A stretch of DNA of 49,734 nt from UBA4716 sp036310525 (lineage in GTDB: Bacteria > Bacillota > Clostridia > UBA1381): positions 1 through 49,734 of the forward strand of contig JAXJRQ010000152.1 of the NCBI GenBank assembly GCA_036310525.1, read 5' to 3'. Shown one piece after another: positions 7,509 through 15,689 of the stretch. The notes beneath the pieces are model-generated. The model worked only from the letters and a program-made list of their open reading frames with translations, did no database searches and was not told where the DNA came from. Both the position numbers and the translations under genes were made by a program. How positions within the stretch are numbered: the stretch's first letter is position 1; each line of letters starts with the position of its first letter.

Positions 7509-8062
7509 TGGAAAAGAACGAAATCAGACAGCTTATCAAGGACAAGCGTACAAAAATGTCCAAAACCGAGGTTTTGGAGAAAAGCCGTATAATTCATCAA
7601 AAGCTTCTTACTATTGAAGAATTTTTGAGCGCAACTACGGTTATGGTATATTTAAGTGCATTTAACGAGGTTGACACAACGGAAATAGTACAAGTGCTTC
7701 TTGCATCGGCAAAGCGTGTGGTTATACCTGTGTCGGACACATCAACTGAAACAATTATCCCGTCATATATCACGTCAATGGACGAGCTTCAAAAAGGTGC
7801 ATACGGCATACTTGAGCCAATCAGCATCCGCAAAGCCCAGATTGCTGACATCGACTGTATACTTGTGCCGGGCATTGCTTTTGATATGCAACGTAACCGT
7901 ATGGGATTTGGCAAAGGATATTACGATAAGCTTTTGTGTCTTTCTGATGCAGCAAAAATTGGTCTGTGCTATGATTTTCAACTCCAAAAAAACATCAGCA
8001 CCGAAGAACACGATATACCGATGGATTTTATAGTCACAGAAGAAAGAATAGTGAGAGGATAA
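7508..8062 (+). CDS. 5-formyltetrahydrofolate cyclo-ligase
   Basis: Converts 5-formyl-THF to 5,10-methenyl-THF with ATP, salvaging a storage folate. The 184-residue length is normal. Diagnostic are the N-terminal basic helix (IKDKRTKMSK), DIDCILVPGIAFD, and the nucleotide-binding loop RMGFGKGYYDKLL at residues 131-143, ending HDIPMDFIVTEE. The start codon overlaps the TGA of the DJ-1 gene (TGATG), so translation is coupled. The next gene follows after 4 bases. Confident call. Confidence 0.95.
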   Translation: MEKNEIRQLIKDKRTKMSKTEVLEKSRIIHQKLLTIEEFLSATTVMVYLSAFNEVDTTEIVQVLLASAKRVVIPVSDTSTETIIPSYITSMDELQKGAYGILEPISIRKAQIADIDCILVPGIAFDMQRNRMGFGKGYYDKLLCLSDAAKIGLCYDFQLQKNISTEEHDIPMDFIVTEERIVRG

Positions 8063-8066
8063 AAAA

Positions 8067-8834
8067 ATGCTTTTTGACACACATGCACATTACAATGATG
8101 AACAGTTTAGCGAAGATATTGACGGGTTGCTCTCGTCCATGAACGAAAACAACGTAGGACTTATTATGATTCCTGCATCAAAGCTGTCCGAAATGAACGA
8201 AATCATAGAATTATGCGAAAAATATCCGTTTGTTTATGGTGCGGCAGGAATACACCCGGGTGATTTATCAGAGGCCGGCGACGATACAACAGAATTAATC
8301 AGAAAAGCCGCACAGCACAGCAAAATAAAGGCTGTAGGCGAAATAGGACTTGACTACTATTATGGTCAGGACACCAAGGACTTGCAAAAGCTGTGGCTCG
8401 GCAAACAGGTAGATGTCGCTTGCGAACTAAAGCTTCCCGTTATTATACACGACCGTGACGCACACGGCGATTGCATTAATGTACTGAAGGCTCATAATGT
8501 ACGTGACTGCGGCGGTGTTTTCCATTGCTACAGCGGTAGCTGTGAAATGGCGAAAACTATACTTGATTGGGGTATGTATATTGCTTTCGGCGGTTCGCTG
8601 ACATTTAAAAATGCACGTGTCCCCCGTGAAGTGGCAAAATATGTTCCGCTTGACAGAATTGTGCTCGAAACGGACAGTCCCTACCTTGCCCCCGTTCCCA
8701 TGCGTGGTAAGCGCAACAGCTCGCTTTATATGCATTATGTAGCAGAGCTTCTTGCAGAAATTAAGGGTATATCGGTTGAAGAAGTTGAAAAAATAACATT
8801 TGAGAACGGGAAAAAGCTTTTCCGTATTGATTAA
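8067..8834 (+). CDS. tatD: TatD-family metal-dependent hydrolase (DNase)
   Basis: A 255-residue TIM-barrel metallohydrolase of the TatD/YcfH group, members of which act as 3'-5' exonucleases in DNA repair. The metal ligands are present: THAH (His6, His8), GEIGLDYYY (Glu92), VIIHDRDA (His128), VFHCYSG (His153) and ETDSPYLAP (Asp203). GAGAGGA precedes the ATG by 6 bases. Length is typical. It sits in the middle of the compact operon, 9 bases before the DUF523 gene. Confident call. Confidence 0.96.
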   Translation: MLFDTHAHYNDEQFSEDIDGLLSSMNENNVGLIMIPASKLSEMNEIIELCEKYPFVYGAAGIHPGDLSEAGDDTTELIRKAAQHSKIKAVGEIGLDYYYGQDTKDLQKLWLGKQVDVACELKLPVIIHDRDAHGDCINVLKAHNVRDCGGVFHCYSGSCEMAKTILDWGMYIAFGGSLTFKNARVPREVAKYVPLDRIVLETDSPYLAPVPMRGKRNSSLYMHYVAELLAEIKGISVEEVEKITFENGKKLFRID

Positions 8835-8843
8835 ATTAAAGGT

Positions 8844-9263
8844 ATGAATATTCTTGTGAGTGCATGTCTTTTGGGTATAGACTGCAAATATAACGGCAAA
8901 AATAATCTTAATGAGCAGGTTGTGCGTATAGGTGAAAAACATACGCTTATTCCCGTTTGCCCCGAACAACTAGGCGGTCTTAAAACGCCACGCGCCGCAT
9001 CGGAAATATGCGGCGGCAAGGTTATAAACATCGACGGCGAAGATGTAACTGTTCAATATAAAAAAGGTGCTGAAGAAGCACTTAAAATTGCAAAACAGTG
9101 TAATTGCCGCATGGCAATTCTTAAGGAGAAAAGTCCTTCATGCGGCACAAAAAATGTATACGACGGCACTTTTTCAAAAAAGCTCATAAGCGGTATGGGT
9201 ATATGCGCACAGCTTCTTCATGAAAACGGAATTGAGGTACATGACGAAAATGAATTTTTATGA
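8844..9263 (+). CDS. DUF523-family protein
   Basis: A 139-residue protein of the DUF523 (YbbK-like) family: SACLLGIDCKYNG at the start, VCPEQLGGL, TPRAASEI, and the cysteine motif KEKSPSCG. The conserved cysteines (residues 8, 14, 39 and the SPSCG cysteine) suggest metal or cofactor binding, but the biochemical role is not established. AAAGGT stands just before the ATG. Its 3' end overlaps the MGMT-family gene by 23 bases, which ties both to one mRNA. Confidence 0.92.
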   Translation: MNILVSACLLGIDCKYNGKNNLNEQVVRIGEKHTLIPVCPEQLGGLKTPRAASEICGGKVINIDGEDVTVQYKKGAEEALKIAKQCNCRMAILKEKSPSCGTKNVYDGTFSKKLISGMGICAQLLHENGIEVHDENEFL

Positions 9264-9555
9264 TAAGGTATACGAAGCAGTTTTGAAAATCCCAAAAGGT
9301 AAAGTCGCAACCTATGGTCAGATTGCCGCTCTTGCAGGTAAGCCGAGAGCTGCACGTGTGGTAGGATATGCTCTGCATAAAAATCCTATGCCCGGAGTTA
9401 TCCCCTGCCACAGAGTAGTGAATATTCAAGGTAAGGTTGCAAAAAGCTTTGCATTCGGCGGAGATAATGTTCAACGTGAATTGCTCGAAAATGAAGGTGT
9501 TTCCTTTCTTGCTGACGGTTGTGTGGATATGCAAAAGCACTTGTGGCAAAATTAA
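9241..9555 (+). CDS. MGMT-family DNA alkyl(transferase)-like protein
   Basis: A 104-residue protein consisting only of the C-terminal winged-helix domain of O6-alkylguanine-DNA alkyltransferases. It shows PKGKVATYGQIAALAGKPRAARVVG (DNA-binding helix with its arginine finger) and the acceptor motif IPCHRVV with Cys56. The cysteine is retained, unlike ATL proteins where it is replaced (PWHR), so a real methyl acceptor role is possible although the N-terminal domain is missing. The start at 9241 is preferred because GAGGT lies 4 bases upstream; in-frame ATGs at 9220 and 9250 are alternatives. It is last in the operon and overlaps the DUF523 gene. Confidence 0.9.
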   Translation: MTKMNFYDKVYEAVLKIPKGKVATYGQIAALAGKPRAARVVGYALHKNPMPGVIPCHRVVNIQGKVAKSFAFGGDNVQRELLENEGVSFLADGCVDMQKHLWQN

Positions 9556-9658
9556 GGTATAATTTGTTGTTTTTTTGAATATACTTAATTATGTGCATCA
9601 TGCTTTTACTGTTCCAGATAACATTTTGACGGAAAACAGCATTTAATTTTGTGCAATT

Positions 9659-9680
9659 AGATTAAAATACCTTTTAATCT
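9659..9680 (+). terminator. Weak terminator-like hairpin behind the DJ-1 operon
   Basis: AGATTAAAA (9659-9667) pairs with TTTTAATCT (9672-9680) around a 4-base loop, followed by TTCT. The stem is AT-rich and the T run is poor, so the call is weak; no better terminator was seen between 9556 and the tRNA promoter. Confidence 0.3.
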
Positions 9681-9721
9681 TTCTATAACTTTGTAAAATT
9701 TGAGGTATTTTATGTTTTTTC

Positions 9722-9750
9722 TTGACAATCATCAATTATTATGGTATAAT
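9722..9750 (+). promoter_or_regulatory. Consensus sigma-A promoter of the tRNA gene
   Basis: TTGACA (9722-9727), 17 bases, TATAAT (9745-9750): perfect consensus in both boxes, about 31 bases before the tRNA, as expected for a strongly expressed stable RNA. Confidence 0.93.
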
Positions 9751-9781
9751 TTATTATGCTCAAAAGAGCACAGTTAAATAT

Positions 9782-9836
<55 letters not shown>

Positions 9837-9858
<22 letters not shown>

Positions 9859-10079
9859 TTTAAATGTACGCCCATATTGACAGTTATAGACTTGTCAGTA
9901 TTGGCGTATATTTTTGTTATGCATCGTTTTATAGCAACTTTAGGGTCTACATTCAATAATTCAGTACTTTCTTTTAACAATTCTATAACCGCATTTTTAT
10001 CCAACAAGTGCTTTGCTTTTGAACCTTGATATATAATATCTTCAAGTTGACTTTTTCTGCGGCGCAGTTCGTTAACACA
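9837..10079 (-). pseudogene. C-terminal remnant of a site-specific recombinase overlapping tRNA-fMet
   Basis: About 80 codons resemble the C-terminal tail of a large serine recombinase: a basic coiled-coil helix (ELRRRKSQLEDIIYQ), LLDKNAVIELLKE, then VAIKRCITKIYANTDKSITV. The last residues, NGCGGRI, are encoded by the antisense of the tRNA 3' half and the stop lies in the T loop. Integrases whose gene ends inside the attachment site read this way. The catalytic N-terminal and zinc-ribbon parts are absent. Immediately upstream (about 10,080-10,092) is the GGGGACGGTTC sequence that often marks ends of mobile repeats in Clostridia. The frame continues to a start at 10,160, but that part looks unrelated. 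Identification is by pattern, not by search. Confidence 0.5.
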
Positions 10080-10177
10080 AGGGGACGGTTCTGTTGTATT
10101 AGTTATCAGATGATGTACAAATAAACTAAGCCTATCTTTATACACATCAAAACAACACATTACATCAAAATTAACGA

Positions 10178-10210
10178 AAAAGAAACAGGGATAAAATCCC
10201 TGTTTCTTTT
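10178..10210 (-). terminator. Terminator of the 13-gene glycan operon
   Basis: AAAAGAAACAGGGAT (10,178-10,192) pairs perfectly with ATCCCTGTTTCTTTT (10,196-10,210) around a 3-base loop: a 15-bp stem. On the minus strand the 3' arm ends in TTTCTTTTT. It lies just behind the stop codon of the last gene. Confidence 0.9.
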
Positions 10211-10222
10211 ATAGTGTATATT

Positions 10223-13200
10223 TTACTGTAAAGGTACACAATCAGCCAAAGGAAGCATGCCATTTAAACTGTCAAACAAGAATACTTTTGTACTCAAAGT
10301 TGAAGCATCTTCAACTTCATCATATTCAACAATCGGCTCTGCAACAAGGCTGTCTGCAGAAATATCAACTGCATCTGCTCCAAGCAATACACCGTTATCA
10401 TATACTGCAAGAATCAGTTTTGCGGACGATGTGATGAGTCCTTCCACGTCATTAACTGAAATCTGTGCAGTTACATAAGTGGTATCAATTTCAACTGTAC
10501 TTTCGTCAACAACAATCTCCGTTTCGCCTAAAACAGTCTGTATATCCCCTACGAGATACATTTGTGTTGAAGAAACAGTTCCGTCGTCTGCTGTTACTGT
10601 AATTGTAACAAGATTATTTTCTACAGTTGTGTTTACTGCACCGTCAGCTGTAACCTTAAGTGACGAAGGTGCAAAGTTTCCATTACCCTCTATATACTTA
10701 ATACCTGTCGGCAATTCTTTAACTGTCAGGTCGTTTCCGTTATACGAAATTTCGCTGATATTTGTGCTGTTTGACTTATCAGCCTTTTCAATCCAGATAT
10801 TATTTGTAAATGCGTAACCCTTACCTGCTGTTTCACCTTCCTGGCTCTGTCCTGTGCCTGAAATTGCATCATATACAGCTTTTGCGGTAATTACTTCTAC
10901 TCTGTAGAATTCATTATCATTCACCGCACGCTTGAATGAGTTCTTCCATTCGCCTACAGCTTCATCACCCTTTGTGAAGAGTGAAATCACTTCTTTGTTT
11001 GCTGTCGTGTATTCTCCGCTTACAACATTCTTTATAAGGTTTACCTGAAGAATATCACCATTGGGGTCATAAACATTTACGTTAAATGTTGCTTCTTCAG
11101 CATCATTTACAATTTTAGCTGTTTTGGATAAATCAGCACCGTTAATGTCAAACCTCACTTCAACACCGTTTGTAGTAAATGAGCTACCGTCAAGCATAAC
11201 ACGGTTAATCTCGCTTTGTGAAAGCTCATCCATATATGCCACAAGCTGAACACCGCCAACAAATGCAGCACCGTGTGCGTCTGTTGAACCATGACCGATT
11301 ATATGACTCCAACCGATTGAGTTTGCCTTATCCCAGATTTCCATCTGCTTAAGGGTTAACTCTGCTCCGTACGGTTCATATCCGCTCCATGCTTCCAGAC
11401 CTGTATAGTTTCTCAAATCCTTGATAATATCTTCGCTGATTACATACGGTTCATCCTGGAAATGATTAAGATAAATTGCACCCTCATAATCATTTTCAAC
11501 TATATCAACTGCATTTTGCCAGCCGTTAAGTGTTCCTGCGCCGGTATCCTCAGTTACTATGCTGTTTGCCGCCGGCTTGTTTTCGTGCCAGAACGGAGCA
11601 TTTGCCGCTGACAGTTCTGCTGTTGAAACATCATTATTCAGATTATAAGTATTTGCGTGACCGTAATTTGTGGTAAGCTCTGAGCCTGCCATCATAATAT
11701 ATTCACCGTTTGCAAAGCTGTTGTTTACGCCGTTAATTCTGTTCTTATACCAGTAGCCATACATATTATGGTCTGTTGCATAGTTCCAGCTAAGATTCTT
11801 TGTTGCAAAAGCTTCTTTAACATTTTCTTCAAATGTATTTACAGCATCCGAATATGTTGTATGGCTGTGAATATCACCCTTATAGAAGCCTGCACCCGAA
11901 ACGGTTATTGTTGCGCTTTCCTCTGCAACAGCAACACCGTTTTCGCTTACATATGCCTTGAACGGCTCACGTCCGCCCTGAAGAACTGCATATGTAAATT
12001 CAGCTGTAGCTGATGAATTTGCCCCTGCCGTAACGGTAACTGTGTCACTCGCTGATGTGAGTGCCGCAAAATATCCGGGTACCATTTTAATATTAAGTGT
12101 CTTCTCTGCATTTGTATTATTTGAAACAGTTACTGTAGCAGTTGCTGTTTCGCCCTTTGAATATACGTCCTTATCAAATGCTACATTTACAACTACATCA
12201 TCCGATAAATCCTCTTCAAAGAGATAACCTTCGCCGTAGTATTCTGCATATTTGTCGGAAATTGACTTTGCATCTATTGCGTAATTTGAAACCTTAACCG
12301 AACCGATAATACCCTTGAAGAAATACTTTCTGTGGTCGTTTAACGAATACCATTCAGCACCAATACCTGTCTTTGTGGTCTTTGTTCCCTTTATAACAAG
12401 CTCGCCTGCTGCTGCAGCTGTTGCCTTTAATTCGCCGTTAACATACAAATTCATGTTTTCGCCGTCAAATACACCTGCCGCATAGTACAATGTATTCATT
12501 TCGCAGGGTGTTGATACTGATTTAACAACTCCGTCGATATTCGCCTTGAATACGATTGAATTAACACCGTCAATCTCATCTACATACAAGCCGTAGCCAA
12601 GCCATGTTGTTCCCTGAGGCTGGAAACCGCCAAGCACTGTCATTGTCTTTATACCCTTTCGCTCTTCAGGCATAAACACTGCTTCTGCAGTTACTGCCGA
12701 CAAATCATTCATTGTGATTTCTTCGTCTACGTATACAGCATCACCTACACCGTCAAGAACAAGCGCCGTACTACCGCCCATTTCCTCACGCTCAGCAAGT
12801 GCCACCTGAGTACGTTCAACTGCTTTTAATGTATATCCATTGATTGAATTATCCTTTATTCCATCAGCAAAATCAACATTTAGTACTGATGATAAATCCT
12901 TTGCTGTATCAACTATTGTGAAATTCTTTTCGCTGTTTACATCATATGTCATTGTGTCTTCAAGAAGAAGTTTTCCCGAAGCGTCTGAGATTTTTACACT
13001 ATACTCTGTTGCATTTCTCAGCTTTGCAACATAACCGCCGTTTGCATCCGAAACAGCTGTTGTGAACAGATTTTCTTCAGCGTCATATATACGTGCAATC
13101 AGTCCCGGTGCAGCTATAGAAACATTACCGTCCGAGTAAAGAATTTTACCTGTATATTTCTGTGTAAGGTCAGCATCCTCAACACCTCTTACACCAATAT

Positions 13201-15637
13201 ATCGAAGTACGGAACTAACTCCGTTCTGTAAGATACCTACATCACCCTTAAGGTCTTTAAATGCATCATTTGTTACGCTTAAAGCCTTAACATCATTTAT
13301 ATAAATGTCAAGTGTTCCATTGTTAAGAACATGCTTATATCTCCACGGTATATCTGACTGCAATACATTATGGTCAGCATCATTATATGTAATCGTGCTG
13401 TGGTTATCGGGGAACATATCATATATGTTTGCTGTTCCGTATACTGTACCCCACGAAACATCAGTTAAATTTGAACCAAGCGTCACCTTCTGAACTGCAA
13501 CCTCACCGTTATATTTAACGTGTGCAGCTATCATTGAATATGTACCGTCATCATTCTTATTAAGACCAAAGATGGGAGAAATAAATCTTGTCGGGCCATT
13601 GTGGTCTGTACCAAAGGTGAATGATGAGCTGTAAACATGGTCGCCGCAGTTAACACCCTTCTTTGCATAAAGAACAGTTCCGCCCATTTTACCCCACGTT
13701 GCAGAACCGTTTTGTTGCGAAGAAATAGCGCCGCCTGTATTAGCCGTAATTCTCTCAAGGGCACCTATGTTTTTGTCTGTCTCATTAAATGAAGCGGCAA
13801 GCAACATATCCTCTGCTGTGGCAGATCTTACCGAAAGACTACTCATTTCTATTGCATAGTAGTCTATAAACAAGCCTACTCTTCCGCCCGTATAATCCGA
13901 AAGTGCGTATGTGAAAATAAGCTGGTCGTCAACCCATGCCGCAAGATAGCTGTTGTATACAACAAGCTTAAGCTTTGATTTAAGCTTTGTTGTACGTGTT
14001 CCTTTGCTTGCTGTACCATTATTTAAAGTATATGAATATGCTTCATTCGATTCACGTACGGGAGTTGTACCTGACGCAAGGTAAAGCTGAGGACGGTATA
14101 TGTTAGCATCAGTAAACATCATTATTTTTGAATCATTAATACTTGTCGATGTTCCGTCTGAACCAAACACAAGACCTATTCTGTAATTTCCTGCTGTATT
14201 TGTAATTTCTGTTTCTGCAACAAAGTTTGTCAGGCTTCTTGTAGGAAGCAGATATGCAGTATCTGTATTGCTTGCACCCCATACAAGCTTGCCGTTTGAT
14301 AATGACGGTGCATTTGTACCGTAAAGATTATCCCATTTTGCAAGCTCGTTTGTATTTGTAAAGTCTGCTTCATATGTATTAACCTTTTCAAGAGGTGAAA
14401 CTCTCAGGCTGTACACATTAGCACCCAGACCGTTTGTGATTATACCTACATAACCGTCTGTTGTGCCGATATTTGAATATGTACAAGCAAGTGCGCCGTC
14501 TACAAAAAATTTGGCTCTCTTATCCTCAACAACAAGACGTAGATTGTGTCTTTTGGATGTTTCATTTGTACCTGTTTTTGTATAATACTCAAATGCCGGA
14601 AGTGTATTTGTTTTTGGGGTGCCCGCTGTATAATTTCCCGTTGTACCTGCGTCAGTTTTTCCATTAAGTCTTACGAGAGCACTGTTATAGCTTGCTTTGT
14701 CCTCCGATATACCATAAGCAAAACCCAGCCATCTACCTGTATCAGGTGTTGTAGCTGTCTCAACAAACGAAAGATTCATTTCAGCTACATAATTTCCTTT
14801 GATGGCAGTCGGAATATGCCATAAACAAGTATTTCCGTCATCTGAATATGTAGCTGCTCCTCTTATTCCGGCTGTAAAGCTGTTTTTATTGGTTACATTA
14901 ACAAGATTCAGAGCTGCTTTTTCATCATTAAATGAATTTGCATAATAAGCATTATCATATGAAGTTGAATCAATAGTCTTAACAATAACATTGTCAACGC
15001 TTATCTGACCTGCCTGCACTTCAAGACCTATTCTTCCGCCTTTTGTGAAATCAATTTCACCTATGTTTGAGCCTGTTCCCGAAGTATATGTATAGCACAA
15101 TTCACCGTTTACGAAAAATTCCATTTTTCCGTTATTAACAATCATTTTCAGATGTGCTTTTTCGCCCGCTGCAGTAAGAGAAGATGCACCAGTACCGGCG
15201 TAAACTTCCCATCCTTTTGATGTTCCGTCTACAATGCCTGCAAGAAACAGATTTTTTTCTCTGTTTGCATAATACATCATTCTTGCAAAATTCTTTGTAT
15301 CAGCGTAGTTAAAAACAAAACCGAAGTTAAGGTTTTCATCCTGTGTACTGCTCGGAATTACATCTGCATCAATTACAAAGTTTGAATAATTTACCGTTTC
15401 GGGAAGCAAATAAATTGTTCTCGAACCGTACTTTGACAAGGTTGCGCTTTTATCCGTTTCATTATAGGATAAGGCTGCACCGCCTGCGACCATAGTGAAA
15501 TCATTGATAGAAGTCGCATCGTCAAATGTCTGACTGTACAAAGTTGTTGCCGAAGATACTTCCACTGCTAAAGCAGTCAGTCCGCATGAGGTTAAAATCA
15601 TACTCATGCTCAGTATCCATGCTAAAAGTTTTTTCAT
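10223..15637 (-). CDS. Giant secreted PHP-domain (CehA/McbA-like) protein with lectin-like domains
   Basis: An 1804-residue secreted protein. Order: signal peptide (1-25); four jelly-roll/LamG-type domains of ~200 residues starting near 30, 231, 422 and 611; a carboxypeptidase-regulatory-like domain (~829-900); a LamG domain (~916-1140); a beta-sandwich (~1150-1245); then a PHP metallohydrolase domain with GDIHSH (His1257, His1259), ATDHN (Asp1289, His1290), LNHFQDEP (His1392) and STDAH (Asp1453, His1455). All expected metal ligands seem present, so it is probably active, perhaps on a phosphodiester or other ester on a glycan; the substrate is unknown. A cadherin-like domain (~1590-1680) and a C-terminal domain shared with two neighbours follow (AVYDNGVL ... 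LFDSLNGMLPLA). The start at 15,637 is chosen because AAAGGA lies 9 bases upstream. Last gene of the operon. Confidence 0.85.
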   Translation of the reverse strand: MKKLLAWILSMSMILTSCGLTALAVEVSSATTLYSQTFDDATSINDFTMVAGGAALSYNETDKSATLSKYGSRTIYLLPETVNYSNFVIDADVIPSSTQDENLNFGFVFNYADTKNFARMMYYANREKNLFLAGIVDGTSKGWEVYAGTGASSLTAAGEKAHLKMIVNNGKMEFFVNGELCYTYTSGTGSNIGEIDFTKGGRIGLEVQAGQISVDNVIVKTIDSTSYDNAYYANSFNDEKAALNLVNVTNKNSFTAGIRGAATYSDDGNTCLWHIPTAIKGNYVAEMNLSFVETATTPDTGRWLGFAYGISEDKASYNSALVRLNGKTDAGTTGNYTAGTPKTNTLPAFEYYTKTGTNETSKRHNLRLVVEDKRAKFFVDGALACTYSNIGTTDGYVGIITNGLGANVYSLRVSPLEKVNTYEADFTNTNELAKWDNLYGTNAPSLSNGKLVWGASNTDTAYLLPTRSLTNFVAETEITNTAGNYRIGLVFGSDGTSTSINDSKIMMFTDANIYRPQLYLASGTTPVRESNEAYSYTLNNGTASKGTRTTKLKSKLKLVVYNSYLAAWVDDQLIFTYALSDYTGGRVGLFIDYYAIEMSSLSVRSATAEDMLLAASFNETDKNIGALERITANTGGAISSQQNGSATWGKMGGTVLYAKKGVNCGDHVYSSSFTFGTDHNGPTRFISPIFGLNKNDDGTYSMIAAHVKYNGEVAVQKVTLGSNLTDVSWGTVYGTANIYDMFPDNHSTITYNDADHNVLQSDIPWRYKHVLNNGTLDIYINDVKALSVTNDAFKDLKGDVGILQNGVSSVLRYIGVRGVEDADLTQKYTGKILYSDGNVSIAAPGLIARIYDAEENLFTTAVSDANGGYVAKLRNATEYSVKISDASGKLLLEDTMTYDVNSEKNFTIVDTAKDLSSVLNVDFADGIKDNSINGYTLKAVERTQVALAEREEMGGSTALVLDGVGDAVYVDEEITMNDLSAVTAEAVFMPEERKGIKTMTVLGGFQPQGTTWLGYGLYVDEIDGVNSIVFKANIDGVVKSVSTPCEMNTLYYAAGVFDGENMNLYVNGELKATAAAAGELVIKGTKTTKTGIGAEWYSLNDHRKYFFKGIIGSVKVSNYAIDAKSISDKYAEYYGEGYLFEEDLSDDVVVNVAFDKDVYSKGETATATVTVSNNTNAEKTLNIKMVPGYFAALTSASDTVTVTAGANSSATAEFTYAVLQGGREPFKAYVSENGVAVAEESATITVSGAGFYKGDIHSHTTYSDAVNTFEENVKEAFATKNLSWNYATDHNMYGYWYKNRINGVNNSFANGEYIMMAGSELTTNYGHANTYNLNNDVSTAELSAANAPFWHENKPAANSIVTEDTGAGTLNGWQNAVDIVENDYEGAIYLNHFQDEPYVISEDIIKDLRNYTGLEAWSGYEPYGAELTLKQMEIWDKANSIGWSHIIGHGSTDAHGAAFVGGVQLVAYMDELSQSEINRVMLDGSSFTTNGVEVRFDINGADLSKTAKIVNDAEEATFNVNVYDPNGDILQVNLIKNVVSGEYTTANKEVISLFTKGDEAVGEWKNSFKRAVNDNEFYRVEVITAKAVYDAISGTGQSQEGETAGKGYAFTNNIWIEKADKSNSTNISEISYNGNDLTVKELPTGIKYIEGNGNFAPSSLKVTADGAVNTTVENNLVTITVTADDGTVSSTQMYLVGDIQTVLGETEIVVDESTVEIDTTYVTAQISVNDVEGLITSSAKLILAVYDNGVLLGADAVDISADSLVAEPIVEYDEVEDASTLSTKVFLFDSLNGMLPLADCVPLQ

Positions 15638-15689
15638 TTTCTTCATTCCTTTCTTTTTCAGGGATATTTTCCCGATATTAAATTTCCAT

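Noticed and set aside
8427..8969. A 180-codon open frame on the minus strand
   Set aside because: It is antisense to the TatD and DUF523 genes, both with clear family motifs; no ribosome binding site and a low-complexity basic/aromatic translation.
10080..10160. Start of the recombinase remnant at 10,160
   Set aside because: The part before about 10,080 contains a mobile-repeat end and does not look like recombinase sequence; only the downstream part was kept as the remnant.
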